Assembly (NCBI RefSeq): GCF_030063245.1
Contig: NZ_JASISR010000005.1
Coordinates: forward strand, 62,001 to 126,000
DNA from: Paenarthrobacter sp. PH39-S1
GTDB lineage: Bacteria > Actinomycetota > Actinomycetes > Actinomycetales > Micrococcaceae
Length of the DNA: 64,000 nt
Direction: 5' to 3'
The notes under the pieces: model-generated
Told to the model about the DNA's origin: nothing
The model's input: only the letters and a program-made list of their open reading frames with translations
Databases searched by the model: none
Translations under genes and position numbers: made by a program
Part shown: one piece after another, positions 16,441-25,403 of the stretch
Layout: each line of letters starts with the position of its first letter
Numbering within the stretch: the stretch's first letter is position 1

Positions 16441-17157
16441 TCAGGGGATCCGCGTTACGTACACCGCTGCCTGGGTGCGGCGCTCAAAGCCGAGCTTGGC
16501 CAGCAGCGATGACACGTAGTTCTTGACCGTCTTCTCGGCCAGAAACAGCTCCTGGCCGATTTGCCGGTTCGTCATCCCCTGCCCGATCAGGTTCAGCACC
16601 TTCCGTTCCTGGGCGGTCAGCATCGCAACCCTCGGATCCGGATGAGCAGGTTCGGCCAGTCCCCGGACCACACGGTCCTTGAGTGCGGAGTCAAAAAGGG
16701 ATTCCCCACCGGCGGCACGGCGCAGGGAAGAGACCAGGTCAGTACCGCCGATCTCCTTGAGCACGTACCCCGCCGCACCCGCCAGCACAGCCCCCCGCAC
16801 CGCCTGTTCGTCGTCGTAACTGGTCAGTATTAAGCAGCGTAGCGATGGGTCCACGGCGCGCACATCCCGGCAGACCTCGATCCCGGTCCCGTCTGGCAAA
16901 CGCGCATCCAGCACACAGACATCGGGGTGAAGCGCGGGAATCTGCCGTGTTGCCTCGGCCGCAGAGCCGGACGAACCGACGACGGCGAACCCCTCGCCTT
17001 CCAGCAGTTCCGCAAGCCCACGGCGCACCAGTTCATGGTCGTCGAGGATGTAAACACCGATCGCTGGCGTCAAAGGATGCCTGGCGTCGTTCGGCTCTGT
17101 TGCATCCGGCGGCACACCGCCGGATGGCGATGTGTTGGAGGATTCGGAACTGGCCAC
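16441..17157 (-). CDS. LuxR/NarL-type response regulator, DevR/DosR-like
   Basis: 238 residues. A 30-residue variable leader is followed by a receiver domain with the acidic pair DD (39-40), the phosphorylated Asp84 in VCVLDARLPDG and a conserved Lys in YVLKEIGG. Residues about 170-235 are a LuxR-type helix-turn-helix (LTAQERKVLNLIGQGMTNRQIGQELFLAEKTVKNYVSSLLAKLG), with the KTVKNYVS recognition helix typical of DevR/DosR. It is probably the partner of the convergent kinase and the candidate activator of the DosR-like boxes here. The next 230 bp to the USP start form the divergent promoter region, which also holds a GGGTCCAAAGACCC dyad at 17244-17257. Confidence 0.9.
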   Translation of the reverse strand: MASSESSNTSPSGGVPPDATEPNDARHPLTPAIGVYILDDHELVRRGLAELLEGEGFAVVGSSGSAAEATRQIPALHPDVCVLDARLPDGTGIEVCRDVRAVDPSLRCLILTSYDDEQAVRGAVLAGAAGYVLKEIGGTDLVSSLRRAAGGESLFDSALKDRVVRGLAEPAHPDPRVAMLTAQERKVLNLIGQGMTNRQIGQELFLAEKTVKNYVSSLLAKLGFERRTQAAVYVTRIP

Positions 17158-17305
17158 GGAACCTTTTTCTACTCAGCGTTTTTCACTCAGCGTCCGCGGT
17201 GGCGGACAAGACCATTCTTCCGTCCAAGCCGATCCGGCAGCAAGGGTCCAAAGACCCCCGCTACCCGACCCGCCGCGTTCGGTACCGGAAGGGAGGGGAG
17301 GGCAT

Positions 17306-17348
17306 GTGACTTTGGCCCCTACCGGCGCTCGCCGGCACGGGCAACACT
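17306..17348 (+). promoter_or_regulatory. DosR-like box and -10 upstream of the USP gene
   Basis: GTGACTTTGGCCCC (17306-17319) resembles the box before the ATPase. AACACT (17343-17348) starts about 30 bp from the box centre. The leader to the ATG at 17389 is about 30 nt, with AAAAGGAC as ribosome site. Confidence 0.5.
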
Positions 17349-17388
17349 GGAAGAACACGCATTTCCGCACGATCAAAAGGACAAAACC

Positions 17389-17850
17389 ATGGTCACGCAA
17401 GATGCACAGGCAAGAATCGTCGTCGGGCTCGATGGATCCGATGCGTCCATTGAAGCGCTCCGGGAGGCTGCACGGCTTGCCTCGCTCCTCGGGGCCAACG
17501 TGGATGCGATGATCTGCTGGGACTTCCCCGGATTCTATGCGGCGCCCTATGCCCTCGGCGCCAGCGACTTCGAATCGACCGCTCGCCAACTCCTCGACGA
17601 TACCGTGCAGGGAGCGTTTGACGGCGACACCCCGGCAAACGTCTCCGCCAGGATGGTCCAGGGACCGGCCCGATCCACGCTGATCGACGCCAGCAAGGGC
17701 GCAGCCATGCTCGTGGTCGGCAGGCGAGGGCGCGGTGGATTCGGCGGCCTGCTGCTGGGATCCGTCAGCTCAGCGTGCGTGGCTCACGCGCACTGTCCCG
17801 TGCTCGTCGTTCACCCGCCCCAGGAAGAAGGCCGACCCACTTACGACTAG
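17389..17850 (+). CDS. Universal stress protein, single UspA domain
   Basis: 153 residues. IVVGLDGSDASIEALREAARLA is the first strand-helix. VVGRRGRGGFGGLLLGSVS fits G-x2-G-x9-G-S, the ATP-binding signature of the nucleotide-binding Usp class, and CPVLVV ends the domain. USPs of this type are the most common members of DosR regulons. It is divergent from the response regulator and has a DosR-like box upstream. ATG 17389 is chosen for the AAAAGGAC ribosome site and alignment of the domain start. Confidence 0.9.
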   Translation: MVTQDAQARIVVGLDGSDASIEALREAARLASLLGANVDAMICWDFPGFYAAPYALGASDFESTARQLLDDTVQGAFDGDTPANVSARMVQGPARSTLIDASKGAAMLVVGRRGRGGFGGLLLGSVSSACVAHAHCPVLVVHPPQEEGRPTYD

Positions 17851-18307
17851 ACTCCGGATCGCTCGCGGTCAGCGTCATCCACCCCATGTTCGGACAGCTC
17901 GGCTTCCAGCTCTTCAATGCTTGGCAGGCTGGAGGCAAACTCCTCGGGCAGCGAGTTCACAACCTCCGTCTTCCATTCGGACACGCCAATCGGTGACTTG
18001 TAGCCGCGCAGCGCGTATTCCGCCACCACATTGTTCTTCGACTTGCACAGCTGCAGGCCTATGGTCGGTTGGTCCTCGGCGTGCGCCAGAAGGTCATCCA
18101 CCGCCGACATGTACATTCCGAGCTGGCCAAGGTAGCCCGGATCAAACTTGGTGGCCTTGAGCTAGACGACGACGAACCGGCGAAGCTTGAAGTTGTAGAA
18201 GAGCAGGTCAGCGAAAAATTCGTCTCCGCCAACTACCAGCCGGACCTGCTCGCCCACAAAAGCGAAGCCATGCCCCAGCTCCAGGAGGAACTTCTGCACA
18301 TGCTTCA

Positions 18308-19398
18308 CTAGTGTCTCGCGCCGTTAATTCGTTTTAATAGTCGTCCCAGTGATTCGAGGATCTCCTCGGCGGTCTTCGTCCAGATAAACGGTTTGGGATT
18401 CTCGTTCCACCCCTTGATCCAGTTGCGCAGATCTTTCTCCAGGGTCTGTACGCTGCGGTGATCGCTGCGCTGGAGCAGTTCCCGGGTCACTTCGGCAAAC
18501 AACCGTTCGACCTGATTGATCCAGGACGAGTAGGTGGGGGTGAAGTGCATCGTGAACCGCGGGTGCTTGGCAAGCCAGGACACAATGGTTGGACTCTTGT
18601 GCGTCCCGTAGTGGTCGCAGACGATATGCACGTCCAGGCCCACCGGGACCTGCGCATCGATCTTGGCCAGGAACTTCTTGAACTCCACGGCCCGGTGCTT
18701 GCGGTGGGTGGAGGCGATCACTGTCCCGTCAGCGACGTTCATTGCCGCGAACAGGCTCGTGGTGCCATGCCGGGCATAGTCATGGGTCCGTTTCTCGGGC
18801 ATGCCCGGCATCATCGGGAAGGCCGGTTGTGATCTTGACAGGGCCTGGACCTGGGATTTCCTCCACACTGAGGACCACCGCGGATTCGGGCGGGTTCAGG
18901 TACAGGGCCCACGATGTCGTAGACCTTCTCCACGAAGAACGGGTCATTTGAGAGTTTGAACCCGTCGGTGCGGTGGGGTGTAAGGCTAAAGGCCTTCCAG
19001 ATCCGCCCGACGGTGGACTTGGACAACCCGGCGCGTTCGGCCATCTTGGAGCGGGACCAGTGGGTGGCGTTTTCCGGAGTGCTTTCCAGGGTCGCAACCA
19101 CGATATCTTCAACCTGCTCGGTGGTGATCGTGGCCGGACGTCCCGGGCGTGGATCATCGCTGAGCCCGTCAAGGCGATGTTCCACAAACCGTGAGCGCCA
19201 CTTCGTCACCGTCGGGGCCGAGCACCCAAGCTGGGTGGCGACGTCCTTGATTGCCATCCCCTCCGCGCAAGCCAGTACGATCCGCGAACGCAGCGCCAGG
19301 GCCTGGGAGGACTTGCGCCTGCGGGTCCACCGAGAAAGCTGATCGCGTTCTTCCTCGGTGAGGATCAGTTCAGCCTTCGGGCGTCCAGTGCGTGCCAT
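18308..19398 (-). pseudogene. IS630 transposase, two frameshifts
   Basis: The N-terminal part from ATG 19398 has a winged/HTH region (GMAIKDVATQLGCSAPTVTKWRSRF, then GLSKSTVGRIWKAF). The frame changes near 18910 after VYDIVG (an extra C in GGGCCCTG) and continues as LYLNPPESAVVLSVEE. It changes again near 18865 (two bases lost), resuming at KSQVQALSRSQP and running to the end with HIVCDHYGTHKS and the YSSWINQVE segment bearing the last catalytic acidic residue. The first Asp of the DDE triad, normally in CVDEKSQ, falls at the second lesion. Its stop codon straddles the left TA. Confidence 0.85.
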
Positions 19399-19445
19399 AC
19401 ACCAATTTTAACACTTATTCAACGAATTTACGAAGCAGGACACTA
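18309..19445 (-). mobile_element. IS630-family insertion sequence, with TA duplication
   Basis: The element is about 1.13 kb and bounded by TA on both sides (18309-18310 and 19444-19445), the target duplication of the IS630/Tc1 group. Its ends are imperfect inverted repeats, both beginning TAGTGTC when read inward and both containing AATTCGTT. It is inserted in the DUF1016 gene. The single transposase gene is frameshifted, so it cannot move on its own. Confidence 0.85.
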
Positions 19446-19724
19446 GCTGGGTTTCGAGCTCGCGCTCATTGTGCTGGTCCGTCATGGCGACAAAGTCAAA
19501 GACGTACGGGTCCTTGGTCAGTTGCTGGGCCAGATCCGAGTCCGAAGGCGGCAGGGTTGCCTTGAAGTTGGTGATGGCTTTGCCGGAGCGTTCGCGGAAT
19601 CGGGTGCCGATCTGGTGCACCAGAATGTCTCTCGACCAGCCGTTTTCGATGGCCGCGGCGGCATACCAGAGCCGAATATCCTTGTCCTTCAGCTTCTCCA
19701 GGAGCGCTATCTGGTGGTACCACG

Positions 19725-19755
19725 GCAATCTTGCAAGGGATCCTTGCAAGATTGC
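19725..19755. repeat. Perfect 14-bp inverted repeat inside the DUF1016 gene
   Basis: Arms GCAATCTTGCAAGG and CCTTGCAAGATTGC with a 3-nt loop. It lies within coding sequence (ILQGSLARLPW) and shares the TTGCAA core with the hairpins at 20370-20400 and, more loosely, 20304-20330. Confidence 0.9.
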
Positions 19756-20114
19756 TTCATCCGTCCACGCCTCCGCAAAAGACTTCATATAGCGCAGGTT
19801 ACGGGGTGAGAAGCCTCTGGTTTCGGGAAAGGCATCCCTGATGTCAGCAGAAAGCCTGTCGACCACCTTTGTCCCCCAACCCTCTGCAGATTCGCGTTCC
19901 AGTAGGTCGGATCCGATCGACCAGTATGTTTTAAGCAGTTCTTGGTTTACCGATGTGACCACACGGGCTCGTCCGGCCGAGACGCGATGAGCGACTGTTG
20001 CGAGTAACTCCGGGTACCACTCCGGCATCGCCGAGCGCGCCGGCGTCGAAGGGAACGATGCACCCGCGTCCGGCTCTTCATCTTCTTTGTTGCTGTCCTT
20101 CGGCTCGTTGCTTT

Positions 20115-20195
20115 TCACTGTGCCGCCTCCAAGGCTCCCGCATCCCTGACCCGGAGATTTCCGGGGTTCAGCTGCGGCAGCAGCGTATCGCCGGC
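20115..20195 (-). pseudogene. Second HsdS C-terminal remnant
   Basis: The minus-strand frame ending in TGA at 20115-20117 reads GDTLLPQLNPGNLRVRDAGALEAA. It closely parallels the C terminus of the complete HsdS (DALLPQLMSGKLRVRDAEKVLE). The TGA overlaps the GTG start of the DUF1016 gene (GTGA), the coupling expected if an ancestral hsdS once ran directly into DUF1016. Upstream homology is lost within about 30 codons. Confidence 0.65.
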
Positions 20196-20273
20196 CACAG
20201 ACATTCTTCCGCTGCCGGGCTACAACCTGTGGAGAAGTCGGGCGAAGCCGAAAACCTGGCAGCTGGCAATTGG

Positions 20274-20400
20274 GCAAGCAGCGCTTGCACTATTAGCTGA
20301 TCTAATTGTGCAACGAGCCGTTGCACAATTGGATTTTGTGTTTGCGCACGGCTACGACAAATGCCCGGGCCAATGTTGCAAGTTTGCCTTGCAACATTGG
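20274..20400. repeat. Cluster of three hairpins between hsdS and DUF1016
   Basis: Three perfect inverted repeats occur in 130 bp. GCAAGC-AGC-GCTTGC is at 20274-20288. AATTGTGCAACG-AGC-CGTTGCACAATT is at 20304-20330 (12-bp arms). A 13-bp-arm repeat with half CCAATGTTGCAAG is at 20370-20400. All contain TTGCA/TGCAA-type cores. Read on the plus strand the middle one encodes IVQRAVAQL, reminiscent of the VQ..VAQLPW motif of DUF1016 proteins. None has the U-run of an intrinsic terminator. Role unknown. Confidence 0.8.
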
Positions 20401-20412
20401 GAACTGTCGCCT

Positions 20413-21564
20413 CTAAGCTCGCACCACGGTCTCGAGCACCTTCTCCGCGTCCCTGACTCGAAGCTTGCCGGACATCAGCTGCGGGAGGAGTGCGTCGCGA
20501 GTGGCTTCCAGGGCTCGGCTTTCAAGTTCTCGGCTCTGGAGGAGTGAGAGAACACCAGAGAATGTTGCCCTGAAGGATTCCGCATGGGCTGCCCCAGGAA
20601 CCCGAACCTCCTTCTTTGTTAAGTTCAACCAGTGCCGCTTGTACTCTTCGTGTTGTTGAACGCCTTGTAAGGCACAGAAGAGAACGACTTCAGGCAACTC
20701 ACGAGCCTTGAACGGAATGGTGTTGGGGCCGAGCGCGAAATTTCGAACCGAAATTCGTAACTTACACGTATGGTCACCGAAAAAGAGGACTGGGTTCTCC
20801 TCATCGGCCATGAAGCTTGGCATATTGGAGACATGGCCTAAGAGCCCAGCTTCGCTTTGGTCGAAGACGGGGGTATCGCCGACCGCTTGGATATCACTCT
20901 TCGTGACTTTGTGCGGTGCGGGCATGCGCTCGACCAACGATTCGACAACCCTAGTTTCCGTCGGAACAGTGATCATCATTCGTCTATAAGAGGCGTGCAT
21001 AAGTTGTACGGCCGTCGCGGCGAGTTTGGTGTTGGCGGCGATCTTGTCGTCGAGCGCGCCCAGCACCTCCGCAATGGCCCGCTGGACCATTAGCGGCGGA
21101 ATATTGGTTTTGTAATCACCAATGCGGGAAGGACTGGTATGCCTGACCGTGCTGCCAGAAGCAGTACCGATGATGTGTGCCCTGTACGCGGACGTTCTCA
21201 GCATGTAGTTCAGAAAGAACTTGTCCAGACGGAATGGATCCGTGATTTCAACGAGTCCGATCCTTTGGTTGTGAAGGTATTCTCCGGTGCTCGGCACAAG
21301 GGCCGGGAGGCCGAGGGTATCGCCCTCCTTGCTGAGGTCGGTCATGGTCACAATTAAATCGTTTGGCGCTAACCTATATGACTCGGGATAAGGACCAAGA
21401 AACGTTTTGGGCTTGGTGTCCTTGAATCCACCGCCAATTGCAAAGTTGCCGGGTGTTACCAGGGTCGGGTAGGCAGGATCGTCACCAAACTCGTCGCCAG
21501 GAAACGCAAATCCATGTTTAACCTGTAGGACTTCGTAAAGCCGAATGGCGGAGATGTCAGACAT
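20413..21564 (-). CDS. hsdS: Type I restriction-modification specificity subunit
   Basis: 383 residues. The N-terminal target-recognition domain (about 1-150) opens RLYEVLQVKHGFAFPGDEF. Next is the central conserved coiled-coil repeat (IPPLMVQRAIAEVLGALDDKIAANTKLAATAVQLMHASYRR), a shorter second recognition region, and the distal repeat (ALEATRDALLPQLMSGKLRVRDAEKVL). HsdS gives DNA sequence specificity to the M2S methyltransferase. Its ATG (21562-21564) overlaps the hsdM stop by a few bases, so the two are translationally coupled. No hsdR follows; DUF1016 comes next. Confidence 0.9.
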   Translation of the reverse strand: MSDISAIRLYEVLQVKHGFAFPGDEFGDDPAYPTLVTPGNFAIGGGFKDTKPKTFLGPYPESYRLAPNDLIVTMTDLSKEGDTLGLPALVPSTGEYLHNQRIGLVEITDPFRLDKFFLNYMLRTSAYRAHIIGTASGSTVRHTSPSRIGDYKTNIPPLMVQRAIAEVLGALDDKIAANTKLAATAVQLMHASYRRMMITVPTETRVVESLVERMPAPHKVTKSDIQAVGDTPVFDQSEAGLLGHVSNMPSFMADEENPVLFFGDHTCKLRISVRNFALGPNTIPFKARELPEVVLFCALQGVQQHEEYKRHWLNLTKKEVRVPGAAHAESFRATFSGVLSLLQSRELESRALEATRDALLPQLMSGKLRVRDAEKVLETVVRA

Positions 21565-23236
21565 CGACCCTCCGCAGCTGCTCCCGCACAACAGCTGCCA
21601 GCCGCGCGGACTCGTCGAACTGCTCGAACAACTGCACTTTGAGCCGCTCGATCTTCTCCTCGATGGGTTCGCCGTCGTCCTCGACCTCGGCGGCGCCAAC
21701 GTAGCGTCCTGGGGTGAGTGCGTAGTCGGCTGCCTTGACCTCTGCGAGGGTGGCCGAATAGCAGTAGCCGGGTTCGTCGTCGTACGCCAGGCCCGCATCG
21801 ACGGCGGAAGGGGTGCCGCGCCAGCCGTGGAAGGTGCCGGCGATTTTCGCGATGTCCTCATCGGAGAGAGCCCGCTCGGCGCGGTCCACCATATAGCCGA
21901 GGTTGCGGGCATCGATGAACAAGACCTGGCCGGTCCGGTCCACGGAGCCGCCCGGTCCAACGCCCTTGTCCTTGGCGAAGAACCAGGTGCAGACGGGAAT
22001 GCCGGTGGAGCGGAAGAGCTGGGTGGGCAGGGCGATCATGCAGGAGACCAGGTCGGCCTCGACCAGCTGGGCGCGGATCTCGCCTTCGCCGCCGGAGTTC
22101 GACGACATGGAGCCGTTCGCCATGACCACGCCGGCACTGCCGCCGGGGGCCAGCTTGGAGATGATGTGCTGGATCCAGGCGTAGTTGGCGTTGCCTGCGG
22201 GCGGGACGCCGTATTTCCAGCGCGAATCGGATTCGGAGCGGGCCCAGTCCTTGATGTTGAAGGGCGGGTTGGCCATGATGAAGTCGGCGCCGCGGTCGCC
22301 GGTGAGCTCGGGATGCTGGTCGCGGGCAAAGGTGTCGCCCCAGCGGGTGGCGAGATTGGCGTTGAGGCCGTGGATGGCGAGGTTCATTTTGGCCATCCGC
22401 CAGGTGCGTTCGTTGAGCTCCTGCCCGTAGACGGAGATGTCCGAGCCCTCTTTGGCGTGGTGTTCCAGGAACTTTTCGGTCTGGACGAACATGCCGCCGG
22501 AGCCGCAGCAGGGATCGTAGACGCGGCCGTGGGTGGGTTCGAGCACCTCCACCAGCACGCGGACCACGCCGGCGGGGGTGTAGAACTCGCCGCCGCGCTT
22601 GCCTTCGGCGCGGGCGAATTTCTCCAGGAAGTATTCGTACACCTCGCCGAGCAGGTCGCGGGCCTTGGTGGCGCCGTGGCCGGTGAAGCGGGCGGAGTTG
22701 AACAGGTCCAGCAGTTCGCCCAGGCGGCGCTGGTCGATGTTGTCCCGGTTGAAGATGCGCGGCAGGGTGGCGGCGAGGGTGGGGTTGGAGCCCATGATCA
22801 GTTCCATCGCATCATCAATGAGCTCGCCGATGGTCTTCGCGGCCCCCGCGGCGTCCGCGGCGTCCCCGGCGTCCGGGCCTTCGGCAGCGGCGCCGGCCTG
22901 GGTGCCCTTGGCATTTTGCGCCAGAAAGGTCCAGCGCGCGCGGGCGGGAACCCAGAAGACGCCGCGGCCGGTGTATTCGTCCGTGTCGTCAATGAGTTGG
23001 GCCACCTGCTCGGCGTTCAAGCCTTCGGCGGCCAGTTCGGTCTCGATCTGTCCGCGCCGCTCGTCGAACGCATCGGAGACGTACTTCAGGAACACCAGCC
23101 CCAGGATCACGTCCTTATACTGCGAGGCGTCCATGGAACCGCGCAGTTTATCCGCGGCCTTCCACAGCGTGTCCTTGAGTTCCTTCATGGTGGAGGGCAG
23201 CGCGGCAATCTTGGGCGCGGCAGACTTCGGGGGCAC
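21557..23236 (-). CDS. hsdM: Type I restriction-modification DNA methyltransferase subunit
   Basis: 559 residues. An N-terminal helical HsdM domain (LWKAADKLRGSMDASQYKDVILGLVFLKYVSDAFDERR) is followed by the N6-adenine methylase domain. Motif I is YDPCCGSGGMF (about residue 240, SAM binding) and motif IV is NPPFN (about residue 322, catalytic). It methylates adenine in complex with HsdS. The start is a GTG at 23234-23236 that overlaps the preceding stop as TAGTG. All expected motifs are intact, so modification may persist without a restriction subunit. Confidence 0.92.
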   Translation of the reverse strand: MPPKSAAPKIAALPSTMKELKDTLWKAADKLRGSMDASQYKDVILGLVFLKYVSDAFDERRGQIETELAAEGLNAEQVAQLIDDTDEYTGRGVFWVPARARWTFLAQNAKGTQAGAAAEGPDAGDAADAAGAAKTIGELIDDAMELIMGSNPTLAATLPRIFNRDNIDQRRLGELLDLFNSARFTGHGATKARDLLGEVYEYFLEKFARAEGKRGGEFYTPAGVVRVLVEVLEPTHGRVYDPCCGSGGMFVQTEKFLEHHAKEGSDISVYGQELNERTWRMAKMNLAIHGLNANLATRWGDTFARDQHPELTGDRGADFIMANPPFNIKDWARSESDSRWKYGVPPAGNANYAWIQHIISKLAPGGSAGVVMANGSMSSNSGGEGEIRAQLVEADLVSCMIALPTQLFRSTGIPVCTWFFAKDKGVGPGGSVDRTGQVLFIDARNLGYMVDRAERALSDEDIAKIAGTFHGWRGTPSAVDAGLAYDDEPGYCYSATLAEVKAADYALTPGRYVGAAEVEDDGEPIEEKIERLKVQLFEQFDESARLAAVVREQLRRVDV

Positions 23237-25324
23237 TAGGGGGTTCCTTTCGGGGGAGCGTGGTGAACGGCGAGTCGCAGGCTTCCGCCGGCCACACCGT
23301 CCTTAATCAGGGTACTCAGTTCTTCGAGCCGGGCCAGGCGCTGCCGGGCTTCGCGCTGCGCGTGTTGGAGCTGTTCCAGGGCAGTGGTCAGCGGAACGCG
23401 CTGCGCATCCGGCACGCGCCGCAGCCGCCAGGTCCGCCAATCCTTCGCGCCGGCGGTTTGTGCGTTGATGTCTGCGGCAATAACAAAAGGATGCAGCCCG
23501 CGCGGATCGCGGGCGTTGATCCGCAGCACGCGTGCGGGAAGGACGACGACGGCGCCACCGGTCTGATCGACGGCGGCGGACCGCGGGCTGGTACAGAAGA
23601 CGATGTCGCCCGGTTCTGTGAGCCGGCCGTTCGGATAAGTGGCCGCAAAGTGCAGCAAATCGACGCTGCGCCGCGACGGCGCTGAAAGCTGCTCCGGCCC
23701 GGGAACGCATATCTCCGCTGAGCCAATCAACGCAATGCCGCCGGTGTGGGCAGGTCCACCAGCGGCAAGGTCGGCCGGCGAAAGGCGGTTTCCCGGCAGA
23801 TACGTCAGTGTCCCGGCTGCCAGCAGCGCGCCGATGGTGGACGCCGCAGCCCCGGCCGGTTCGGCTGCAGGCAGGACAGCACCCGTGGCGGGTAAAGGGG
23901 GGCGGATCCGCGGCCAGCAGCCGGAGCAGTTCGTCGGCGCGCAGCACGGCTTGAGCACCGGAACCCTGCGTGGCCGGTGCCCGTTCCCCTGCTGCGGACA
24001 CCAGCGATGCCTGCCCGGCCAGCAGGGAGCGGGTGAACACCAGCCGGGCAAACCGAAAGGAGTGGGCCCGGACGGCGGCGCCCCCTCCCATCGAGGCAGC
24101 AATATCGGCGATCAGATCCTGCACCACATCCTCGGTGAGCCTGTATCCGGACAGATCCGCGACCATGGTCCACCGCTCAGCGATATCCACGCCGGCCAGA
24201 GAGGGGCCGAGCACCCATAGGGCCTGGGCCTCGCGCGGTTTGCTGCGCACCAGCCCCTGCGGCAACCTGATCACCGCCCGGACGCGGCCAGAACGCAGCA
24301 GGTCCGAGCGGAGCCGGTCCGAAGGCAGCCGGCCCGCGCCTGGGCCCGGCGCGTCGCACAGCACACGGGCCGGGGCCACGATCACCGCACGTTGGGCGTC
24401 ATCCATCTGCAGCAGCGTGTTGTCAATGCCCAGCAGCATGTCCATGGGAGCCATGCCGGGGGAAGCAGGAGAGGGGTACTGGCAGACGTGGACGGCCGGG
24501 CCGGCGAGCTCGAACGCCCCCGAATCATCGACCTGCAGGCTCCGGTGATCCGCGCCGTGCACCCGCAGCCGCCGTTGCACCAGACGCGCCTCGTCGCCGT
24601 CGTTCTGGGCGGTGACGAAAACCGGACTCCGCTCCTCCCCGCTCTGCCCGATAATGCCCAGCAACACGTCGCTGCCTCCGGGGGTCGAATCAACGAAGAC
24701 CGCGTCCGGTCCGAGCTGGCGTGAAAGTTCGCCGGCGGCCGCGGCCACCAGCGCGACGGCTTCCGGGGTCAGTGCGGCGTCAGCATGCGCTCGCAGGCCG
24801 GTCCGGAACCGGCCGTCCATGAGCTGCTCGAATGCCGCCGCGACGTTGAAGGCGGCATCGACGAGGGCATCCGTGTACCGCGCAAGCTCGGGCAAGTGCT
24901 GCCCTGTCTGCTCCAGTTCGCGGAAGAGAAACGCATCGTCCGGATCGCAGTCATCCGCGGCATCCAGCAGCTCATCGGCAGCCAGAGTGCCAACCTGCCG
25001 GCCTGTAAGTGCGCACAGGGCCAGCAACGCGGTCAGGGTCTGAAAGCTGCTGCCAGGATCCGCGGAAATCGCGGAAGGAGTGGCAAAGGCTGCCACGTCC
25101 GCGGCTGCTTCGACGTTATTGCCGCGTTCGGTGGCCGCAAGCTAAGCGGCCACTTCCGCGGCATCGAAGACGTCCCGCCCGCGCACCGTCCGCGCCGGCA
25201 GCGGAAACGGATGAGCGGACGCAGCGCTGCGGGTCCGCCACATGGACACGACCGGCCGCTGCACCCGGGCCAGCGCGGCCACATCGGACAGGGACATCTC
25301 CAGGGGAGCTGCGGCAACCGGCAT
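23236..25324 (-). pseudogene. HTH / methylase-like protein at head of the type I operon, broken
   Basis: From ATG 25324 a short HTH-like segment (MSLSDVAALARVQRPVVSMWR) leads to a TAG at 25142-25144 that probably replaced a Trp codon (EVAA-stop-LAATERGNN). The same frame continues with a helical region, VFVDSTPGGSDVLLGIIG (a degenerate methyltransferase motif-I-like stretch) and RSDLLRSGRVRAVIRLPQGLV. At a run of six C (about 23900; PP-P) the frame shifts; removing one C restores AADPP-LPATGAV and the rest to LAVHHAPPKGTP. It then runs into hsdM through TAGTG. The layout (HTH plus inactive N6-methylase-like domain) suggests a regulatory or accessory component of the modification system. Two lesions indicate loss, unless the C run is phase-variable. 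Confidence 0.75.
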
Positions 25325-25403
25325 GCATTCCTCCCTGGTCCTTGTCGATGGCTGTACTGGGCTTTTAGCTTAGTGGTGTTCGGCCTGCTTTCCTGACATC
25401 GGT

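Larger units (their letters stand above)
17847..20118 (-). pseudogene. DUF1016 (YhcG-type PDDEXK nuclease) gene, split by IS630
   Basis: The N-terminal part (GTG 20118 after GGAGGCGGCACA) reads WYPELLATVAHRVSAGR, RGFSPRNLRYMKSFAEAW and LPWYHQIALLEKL, the DUF1016 N-terminal domain, to ERELETQL at 19444. The C-terminal part resumes at 18308 with VKHVQKFLLELGHGFAFVG, then LLFYNFKLRRFVVV, the PD-(D/E)XK core of YhcG, and ends SVDDLL...PTIGLQLCKSKN...VVAEYALRG. If the IS and one TA copy are removed, codons CAG-CTA-GTG-AAG restore an unbroken ETQLVKHVQ. A TAG at 18162-18164 replaces the expected Glu of VVVELK, so the gene carries a second, independent lesion. The rebuilt protein would be about 378 residues. 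DUF1016 genes commonly accompany type I restriction-modification loci, as here. Confidence 0.9.

Noticed and set aside
21545-23239. Long open frame (564 codons) antisense to hsdM
   Set aside because: It mirrors codon positions of hsdM, has low-complexity Gly/Val/Ala composition and no recognised motif. Similar long antisense frames over dnaE2, mgtA, secD, rel and the pRiA4b gene are GC-driven shadows.
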